Source: an uncultured Pelagibacteraceae bacterium
GTDB lineage: Bacteria > Pseudomonadota > Alphaproteobacteria > Pelagibacterales > AG-422-B15
Assembly: GCA_902544065.1 (NCBI GenBank)
Contig: CACCAS010000008.1
Location: 1 to 33,363, forward strand
DNA: 33,363 bases
Direction of reading: 5' to 3'
Position 1 is the stretch's first letter, and each line of letters starts with the position of its first letter. The notes under the pieces are model-generated. The model saw only the letters and a program-made list of their open reading frames with translations. It had not been told where the DNA came from and searched no databases. Below are positions 26,074-32,138 of the stretch, one piece after another. The translations under genes were made by a program, and so were the position numbers.

Positions 26074-27909
26074 ATGGCTAAAGTTCAGACTATTCATGAG
26101 GATTGCGATATCCTTATTATTGGTGGAGGTATGGCAGGAACAGGTGCCACATTTGAATCAAGACACTGGGGAAGAGATTTAAAAATTGTCTGCGTTGAAA
26201 AAGCAAACATAGATAGAAGCGGTGCTGTTGCTCAAGGCCTATATGCAATCAATTGTTACATGGGCATGCAATGGGATGAAAATCAGCCTGAAGATCATGT
26301 CCGTTATGCGAGAAACGATCTTATGGGATTGGTGAGAGAAGATTTAGCATACGATATGGCAAGACACGTTGATTCAACCGTTCACATGTTTGATGAATGG
26401 GGTCTACCTATTATGAGAGATAAGGAGACTGGAAGATATCAGCGTGAAGGTAAGTGGCAGGTTATGATTCACGGGGAAAGCTATAAACCTATAGTTGCTG
26501 AAGCTGCTAAGAAATCTGCAGATAAGATTTATAACCGTATCATGATTACTCACCTCTTAATGGATGAAGGAAAAGAAAATCGTGTAGGTGGAGCTGTAGG
26601 GTTCAATATGAGAACTGGGAATTATCACGTATTTAAAGCTAAGGCAGTTATTGTTGCTGCAGGTGGAGCCTCACACATTTTTAAACCAAGAGCTGTCGGC
26701 GAAGGCATGGGTAGAACCTGGTATGCGCCATGGAGTAATGGATCAGCATACGCACTACCTATTGCTGCTGGAGCGAAGATGACACAAATGGAAAATCGAA
26801 TTGTGCTAACAAGATTCAAAGATGGGTATGGTCCTGTAGGAGCTTACTTCTTACATTTAAAAACCTACACTCAAAACGGAAATGGAGAGAACTATGAGCA
26901 AAAGTGGTATGAAGATACCAAGAAGCTTGTTGGAGAGTATATTGACCATACTCCTGTACCTACATGTTTGAGAAATCATGCGTTCATCGAGGAAGTTAAA
27001 GCTGGTGGAGGACCAATTCACATGGTTACAACAGAAGCTTTTCAAGATCCTCACTTAGAGACAATTGGGTGGGAAAACTTCTTAGGCATGACGGTAGGAC
27101 AAGCTGTAGTATGGGCATCGCAAAATATAGACCCCAAATATACTAATCCTGAACTAACAACATCCGAACCATACGTTATGGGTTCACATGCAACATGTTC
27201 GGGCGCATGGGTAAGCGGTCCCGAGGATTTATCACCGTCAGAATATTTTTGGGGATATAACCGAATGATGAGTATCGATGGTTTGTTCGGAGCCGGAGAC
27301 ACTGTTGGGGGCAGTGCGCATAAATTCTCTTCAGGTTCATTTACTGAGGGTCGTTTGGCTGCAAAAGCTGCTGTCAAATATATTATTGACTTAAAAAATG
27401 ATGAAATATTAATTAACGAAAAACAGTATGAAGATTTAAAGAAAGTTATTTATAAGCCGCTAGAGAACTATAAAGTTGGACGTAACGAAATAACAGCGGG
27501 TACGGTCTCACCAAGTTATTTATTGCCTATACAGGGACTTCAACGACTACAAAAAATTATGGATGAGTATGTTGGCGGTGTTGGGGTAAATTATATGACT
27601 AATGAAAATCTCCTCAACAAAGGTCTTGAATTACTTCATATGCTTGAAGAAGATCTAGAATACATCGGCGCTGAAGATTATCATCAGCTTATGAGAGCTT
27701 GGGAGTTGAAACACCGATTAATGACATCACAGTGTGTTACACACCATACTCTTTTTAGAAAAGAAACTAGATGGCCTGGTTATTATTACCGAGGTGATCA
27801 CATGAGACTTGATGACGATAATTGGCATTGCCTTACTGTATCAAGACGAGACCCTAAAAGCGGTGAGTTTTCCCTTGAAAAAGCACCGCTTTATCACATT
27901 GTTGATTAA
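26074..27909 (+). CDS. aprA: Adenylylsulfate reductase alpha subunit (flavoprotein)
   Basis: The 611-residue FAD enzyme interconverts adenosine 5'-phosphosulfate with sulfite and AMP. The FAD motif GGGMAGTG is at 17-24, followed by family-typical blocks (DRSGAVAQGLYAIN, RYARNDLMGLVREDL, GESYKPIVAEAAK, FGAGDTVGGSAHKFSSGS). Length is as expected for the AprM-associated lineage. No dissimilatory sulfite reductase gene is visible here, so the likely direction is sulfite oxidation, here most plausibly sulfite from Xsc. It is 3 bases after aprB, with TAAATG joining it to the next small gene. Confidence 0.94.
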   Translation: MAKVQTIHEDCDILIIGGGMAGTGATFESRHWGRDLKIVCVEKANIDRSGAVAQGLYAINCYMGMQWDENQPEDHVRYARNDLMGLVREDLAYDMARHVDSTVHMFDEWGLPIMRDKETGRYQREGKWQVMIHGESYKPIVAEAAKKSADKIYNRIMITHLLMDEGKENRVGGAVGFNMRTGNYHVFKAKAVIVAAGGASHIFKPRAVGEGMGRTWYAPWSNGSAYALPIAAGAKMTQMENRIVLTRFKDGYGPVGAYFLHLKTYTQNGNGENYEQKWYEDTKKLVGEYIDHTPVPTCLRNHAFIEEVKAGGGPIHMVTTEAFQDPHLETIGWENFLGMTVGQAVVWASQNIDPKYTNPELTTSEPYVMGSHATCSGAWVSGPEDLSPSEYFWGYNRMMSIDGLFGAGDTVGGSAHKFSSGSFTEGRLAAKAAVKYIIDLKNDEILINEKQYEDLKKVIYKPLENYKVGRNEITAGTVSPSYLLPIQGLQRLQKIMDEYVGGVGVNYMTNENLLNKGLELLHMLEEDLEYIGAEDYHQLMRAWELKHRLMTSQCVTHHTLFRKETRWPGYYYRGDHMRLDDDNWHCLTVSRRDPKSGEFSLEKAPLYHIVD

Positions 27910-28260
27910 ATGAGTCTTTTAGAAAAATCTGATGAAGAACTATTAGAGATTGCTCAACCAATGTGGGATAATTTGATCCAGTGTTCTAATAAACAAGATT
28001 ATTTTGGATTTACCCAAAATTTCTCAGCTCGAATGTTATTTGGAGCAAATGAAATTGAGCTTGCAAAACAATGGGCAAATAATGACGTAATCACAAGTCT
28101 CACTAAAGAAAGAGAATTTCTTGGATGCCTCAGAAGAGACGAACATGTGACTGTTCTCTTTAAACAAAAAAGCAGTAAGTCTGATGGCGATTATTTAGGA
28201 AGGCTAGTCTTAGGAATTGAGGATACTGAAATAAAAATTTTCGGAGCTACAATATTCTAA
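27910..28260 (+). CDS. Small unknown protein at the end of the apr operon
   Basis: I do not recognise this 116-residue protein. Its ATG directly follows the aprA stop (TAAATG), so it is translationally coupled to aprA and probably works with it. It is soluble, with no signal peptide or membrane segment. An N-terminal helical half (about 1-60, with MWDNLIQCSNKQDYFGFTQN) is followed by a strand-rich half (VTVLFKQKSS, GRLVLGIEDTEIKIFGATIF). This is loosely reminiscent of NTF2/SnoaL-like folds, but that is only an impression. It ends flush against the convergent nucleotidyltransferase gene. Confidence 0.75.
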   Translation: MSLLEKSDEELLEIAQPMWDNLIQCSNKQDYFGFTQNFSARMLFGANEIELAKQWANNDVITSLTKEREFLGCLRRDEHVTVLFKQKSSKSDGDYLGRLVLGIEDTEIKIFGATIF

Positions 28261-28653
28261 TTACAGCTGATCTTCGTCACGCATTTTTTTTCTTATTTTA
28301 GTAGCAGAAATTTTATGAATTTCTTCGCCTAAATCATGTTCAGTAAAAGTATATCCTACTCCTCTTCCGTATGAAATATCTGTTACATTTGGGACTTTAA
28401 GAACTATGTATTCTTTTTCATACTGGTAACCGTGAACTGCCAGGCCATCGATTATTCTTTTTTTTACCTCTTCAAACTCGAAAGGATTATCTGCCTGACC
28501 ATCAACACCTGCATCAACGCCAGATACATCTCTGAACATAATGCAAACTTGTCCCGTTTTTTTTAAAGCTTTTACAAAAAGTGCTGTATGGCCATCATGC
28601 CATGGTTGCCATCGGCCAAGCATTTGAGCTGTAGGTTTTTTCCAGTCAAACAT
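28261..28653 (-). CDS. Small HxGH-motif nucleotidyltransferase
   Basis: The 130-residue protein is of the cytidylyltransferase/adenylyltransferase superfamily. The nucleotide-binding motif GRWQPWHDGH is at 13-22 (H19-x-G-H22) and the C-terminal ISATKIR at 115-121, the equivalent of ISxTxIR in NMNAT, PPAT and glycerol-3-phosphate cytidylyltransferases. Such enzymes join a phosphorylated acceptor to AMP or CMP. ATP sulfurylase belongs to the same superfamily but is about three times longer. Its start lies inside the upstream kinase gene (8-base overlap), so the two are co-translated. The real substrate is unknown. Confidence 0.78.
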   Translation of the reverse strand: MFDWKKPTAQMLGRWQPWHDGHTALFVKALKKTGQVCIMFRDVSGVDAGVDGQADNPFEFEEVKKRIIDGLAVHGYQYEKEYIVLKVPNVTDISYGRGVGYTFTEHDLGEEIHKISATKIRKKMRDEDQL

Positions 28654-29140
28654 TTTGTATTTCTAAGGCTAATGACTTAATTTCTTCATCACTCATAAAA
28701 AACGTAATTATCTTATCTGCATCGCTAGGTGGTTCAAACATTCTAGTTGTATCTTTAAATGCATCTGAATTCTCTAAGTTTTCAACTTCAAATGGAAGAT
28801 CTTTTGCGGTCTCTAGTTCTTCTTTTTTATTCTCAACAACTCTTCCTTCTTTAATGGTATTCAACCATATTAAATAATCTGGCTTAAAAGATAGTCTTGA
28901 ATTTTCTGTTGGCGCAACAAAATCACAGATCACCGATCTTCCATGACTAACCTCAAAGTCAGCAAAAGTTTTCATTCTGTTGGCTTGTCTTGCTCTTCCT
29001 TCTGGCGTGAAGTCCCAGTCATTTGATGCCGTTCTGATAACATCTGCATTGAACCAGGCACAATTATCTATGTTATCTAAAAGTCTTTCAGCAAGCCAAG
29101 TTTTGCCAGATCCGGGAAGGCCACATATAAGGATTTTCAT
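28646..29140 (-). CDS. P-loop kinase, APS-kinase (CysC)-like
   Basis: This 164-residue kinase has Walker A GLPGSGKT at 7-14, WFNADVIR in the place of the CysC DGDxxR motif, a NDWDFTPEGR block like SDxGFS in CysC, and VICDFVAPT as the second strand. The region that holds the conserved KGLYKKA lid in true APS kinases is replaced by an acidic, Glu-rich segment, so the phosphate acceptor may not be APS. It overlaps the nucleotidyltransferase gene and lies 49 bases after hlyD on the same strand. Automatic annotation as adenylylsulfate kinase is likely but should be treated with caution. Confidence 0.75.
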   Translation of the reverse strand: MKILICGLPGSGKTWLAERLLDNIDNCAWFNADVIRTASNDWDFTPEGRARQANRMKTFADFEVSHGRSVICDFVAPTENSRLSFKPDYLIWLNTIKEGRVVENKKEELETAKDLPFEVENLENSDAFKDTTRMFEPPSDADKIITFFMSDEEIKSLALEIQNV

Positions 29141-29189
29141 AATTGATCAAAATAATTAAGAGACATTAATAATTCCTTTTTTTTATATA

Positions 29190-30395
29190 TTATCTTTCTT
29201 GAAAAGATTGCCCCAATGAACCAATAAATGGTGATAAAAGATAATTTGCAAGCGTTCTCTCACCAATTTGAATACTTGCCGTAACTTTAACACCTGGGAC
29301 AAGATAATACACCTTTTCTTTGCTCTCAAAGTAATTTTGATCCAACTCAACAAAGATATTATAAAAAACAATTCTATTATCGTTTTCATCTTGCTCGGTA
29401 TCTGGACTTATGCGTTGAACTATGCCGTCAATTTTTCCAAAATTAACAGCATCCGCTGAAGATAATTTAACAATTGCGCTCTGCCCAGGCTTGACAAATC
29501 CTATATCACTCTCTTGTAACCTTGCTTCAACAATGAGATTATCTCTTGTTGGCACAATATCCAGTATTGCCTCACCTGTTCTAATAACGCCACCAATTGT
29601 TACAAAAAATAAATTCTTAACGACGCCGTCTACTGGAGCAGTGATGACTGTTCTTTTAAGATTGTCTTTTAGTGCTTTAATGGTTTCATTGAGTTCTGAA
29701 ATTTCTCTTTGTGCAACTTGCCTGTCATTTCTTGCATCTTCTACAAATGTTTTGGTTAAATTTTCTTTTTCCTCAATTGCGGCTTCCAGTGTGCCTTTTG
29801 CGGCATTCAATTCTTTGAGTAAATCCAAATGCGAAAATTCTGTTATTATGCCTTCTTCAAGAAGTTTTTCGCTCATAGAAGTTTGCTTTAATAGTATATC
29901 AATAGCAGTTTGGTGTTGCTCAATAGCTGCGTTAATTTCTTTTATTTCTCCCTCTAATTTGTCTTGCCTACTCACGAAAAGCTCTAATGATTTATTTATT
30001 AATTGAGGTCTGTTTATAATGAGATCATCAGGAAAAATTGGAACATCAAAGTCATTGATTTCAGCCTCGAGACGAATTGATCGAATGATCTCAGAATCAA
30101 TTTGTACTTGTGCTTCGTCAACATCAACCTCGCTTGCGGTTGCCGCCAAAACAACAAGGGGGTCATCTTTTTTGACAATATCACTTTCTTTTACAAGAAT
30201 CTTTTCAATTATTCCTCCCTCAAGGTGTTGAATGGTTTTGACTTCGCCTGCTGGTATTACCTGACCTTCAGCATTGCTTACGATATCTATATTAAACAGA
30301 AACATCCATAATAGTGCAGCAAATGCAAATGACGAGAATACGATAAAAAAGAGCTTTGTATTTCGCTGATGTTTTTCTGGTAAAAGTGGTGTCAT
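29190..30395 (-). CDS. HlyD-family type I secretion adaptor
   Basis: The 401-residue periplasmic adaptor (membrane fusion) protein of a type I secretion system has a short cytoplasmic N-terminus, one membrane segment at about 14-34, a biotinyl-lipoyl-like half motif (EGQVIPAGEVKTIQHLEGG), a long coiled coil (about 95-240, rich in E/K/L heptads), the second lipoyl half (VITAPVDGVV) and a beta-barrel domain. The end (TLANYLLSPF) is typical of PrtE/HlyD proteins. It starts 2 bases after the ABC gene stop. No TolC-type outer membrane gene is visible in the window. Confidence 0.9.
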   Translation of the reverse strand: MTPLLPEKHQRNTKLFFIVFSSFAFAALLWMFLFNIDIVSNAEGQVIPAGEVKTIQHLEGGIIEKILVKESDIVKKDDPLVVLAATASEVDVDEAQVQIDSEIIRSIRLEAEINDFDVPIFPDDLIINRPQLINKSLELFVSRQDKLEGEIKEINAAIEQHQTAIDILLKQTSMSEKLLEEGIITEFSHLDLLKELNAAKGTLEAAIEEKENLTKTFVEDARNDRQVAQREISELNETIKALKDNLKRTVITAPVDGVVKNLFFVTIGGVIRTGEAILDIVPTRDNLIVEARLQESDIGFVKPGQSAIVKLSSADAVNFGKIDGIVQRISPDTEQDENDNRIVFYNIFVELDQNYFESKEKVYYLVPGVKVTASIQIGERTLANYLLSPFIGSLGQSFQER

Positions 30396-30397
30396 TT

Positions 30398-32038
30398 TTA
30401 ATTATTTATTACTCTAGGTATGGGTTTTGAATCGAGATCAATTACAGTCATTGCCTTTTTGATGATTTCTGCATCCTGGGTAGACACAATAATTGTCTTT
30501 TTTTCACTAATTGCATTTTCTAAATATCGATAAATTGCATCTCTTCCCTTTTGGTCGATAGATTCAGTTGGCTCGTCCAATAATACAATTTGACCACCAA
30601 CAGCTATTGCTCTCGCTAATGCAGCCCTTTTTCTTATTCCAAATGGCAAATCTTGTCCTCTGTTATTCATTTGCATATTGATGCCTTTTGGGTCTGAATT
30701 AACAAAATCTGCTAGGTCAACTCTACTAAGAATATCATCCATTTCCTGCTTCTTAATTTCTCTAAGCCCAATTAGATTATCAAGAAGTGTTCCATCCACA
30801 AAGGTTGGTTCTTGGGGTGAGTACGTTAAATTAGATCTTAACCAAATAAGTGATAATTGATTAATTTCAATATCATCATAAAAGATTTGACCTCTTTGGA
30901 ATTCCAGTATGGCGGCAATAGATTTGATTAAGGTAGATTTACCTGATCCATTTGAACCTTTAATCACAACAATTTGACCAGGTGCAACTGAGCAAGTTAA
31001 ATTTTCAAATACTGCATTCTTAGTTTGTGGATATTGAAAAGTTAAATTTTTTAAGCTTACTTCTCCTTTGAAAGCTGCGATATTAGTACCCTCTTTATTT
31101 TCATCAGGCAACTTTTGAAGTTGATTAATGCCTTTAATGGCTTCTGATACGCTGTTCATAGGTTCTAAGATTTGAATAAATTTAATTAGTGGAGCAATAG
31201 CTCTCGCGCCCAAAATATTAGCCCCAATTAAAGCGCCTACGGATATTTCGCCATTAACCGCCAGCACTGCACCCCACCCTATAATTATAATTGTTAAAAA
31301 TGTCGATGAGGCAGCCATAAAGGATGTTAAGACATTTTTATTTGCTTCAAGGCTCTCTCGTTCAGGCACAATTGTTTCTAACAGTTTAGCCCATATTTTT
31401 TTTAATGCATTAAGGAGATTAAAGTATCTTACCGTGTCATACCGAGAACTGGCATTATCATAAAGACGCGCTGAATTGACTGACAATTGCATGTGACTGG
31501 CGCTTAAAGAATTAATCTTATCACGGTAAAAATAAGCAATGATAAACGGAACAATAAGAAATGCACTTACGATAAGACCAAGCTGGTAATGTATTAGGAA
31601 TAAGGCAATCAGAAAAATTAAAACGAATGGAACATCTACTAAAACCAAAATGTTTGTTGCAGATAGATTATTTTGAATTATCTGGATATTTCTTGTAATT
31701 ATTTCAGGTCGAAAGTTTTTTTGCAAAGCGAAATACGTAGTTTTAATTGATGCAAACTTCTGTAACACTTGATCAGCCAAGCGCTGGTTCATCGGTTCAA
31801 GCTCTCGCGTCATTCGGTGACGAATATTTCTAAAAAAGAATTCAAAAATTGATACAAAAACTATTCCTGCAACAAGTGTGACCAGTGTAGAAGATACGCC
31901 GTAGGCTACATATCTCTGTAAAACTTGAATGACATAAATTGGTGTAGCGAGCGCTAGTATATTAACAAAGAGTGAAGCCACAAGAATACGAGCAAATAGG
32001 TTCGGATTGCTTTTAAGCCTATTAAAAATTTCAAACAT
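30398..32038 (-). CDS. Type I secretion ABC transporter with atypical signature motif
   Basis: The 546-residue fused permease-ATPase is of the PrtD/LapB kind, with no N-terminal C39 peptidase domain. Membrane segments lie at about 17-36, 50-70, 130-170 and 245-290. In the ATPase domain Walker A (GSNGSGKST, 361-369), Q-loop Q409 and Walker B (VLLDEP, 485-490) are intact. The ABC signature expected as LSGGQ reads LPFGI (464-468), and the H-loop histidine is replaced by Gln (STQ, 519-521). The reading frame is undamaged. It is paired with hlyD, and the RTX-like gene is 100 bases upstream, its likely cargo. Confidence 0.87.
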   Translation of the reverse strand: MFEIFNRLKSNPNLFARILVASLFVNILALATPIYVIQVLQRYVAYGVSSTLVTLVAGIVFVSIFEFFFRNIRHRMTRELEPMNQRLADQVLQKFASIKTTYFALQKNFRPEIITRNIQIIQNNLSATNILVLVDVPFVLIFLIALFLIHYQLGLIVSAFLIVPFIIAYFYRDKINSLSASHMQLSVNSARLYDNASSRYDTVRYFNLLNALKKIWAKLLETIVPERESLEANKNVLTSFMAASSTFLTIIIIGWGAVLAVNGEISVGALIGANILGARAIAPLIKFIQILEPMNSVSEAIKGINQLQKLPDENKEGTNIAAFKGEVSLKNLTFQYPQTKNAVFENLTCSVAPGQIVVIKGSNGSGKSTLIKSIAAILEFQRGQIFYDDIEINQLSLIWLRSNLTYSPQEPTFVDGTLLDNLIGLREIKKQEMDDILSRVDLADFVNSDPKGINMQMNNRGQDLPFGIRKRAALARAIAVGGQIVLLDEPTESIDQKGRDAIYRYLENAISEKKTIIVSTQDAEIIKKAMTVIDLDSKPIPRVINN

Positions 32039-32057
32039 ATCAATATGTTAAGGATAT

Positions 32058-32063
32058 ATTATA
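32058..32063 (-). promoter_or_regulatory. Candidate -10 box of the type I secretion operon
   Basis: A perfect TATAAT on the minus strand lies 19 bases before the ABC gene ATG. There is no good -35 hexamer, which would fit an activator-dependent promoter using the palindrome just upstream. Confidence 0.35.
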
Positions 32064-32084
32064 TCATGGTACATTAAAAGCGAA

Positions 32085-32099
32085 AGATACTGAGTATCT
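32085..32099. promoter_or_regulatory. 15-bp perfect palindrome, possible operator
   Basis: AGATACT-G-AGTATCT is a perfect 7+7 inverted repeat about one helical turn across, in the 100-base gap between the RTX-like gene and the secretion ABC gene. Its centre is about 41 bases upstream of the start predicted from the TATAAT at 32058-32063, where a class II activator would bind. As RNA it could also fold into a weak hairpin followed by a U-rich tract after the RTX-like gene, so a weak terminator is the alternative. Confidence 0.4.
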
Positions 32100-32138
32100 C
32101 AAGGGAGTGATAATTAAAGCTATTGCTAATCCTCTTAC

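Noticed and set aside
29422..30231. Serine-rich plus-strand frames opposite hlyD (194 and 70 codons)
   Set aside because: Their composition is the mirror of the coiled-coil coding strand; hlyD is clearly the real gene.
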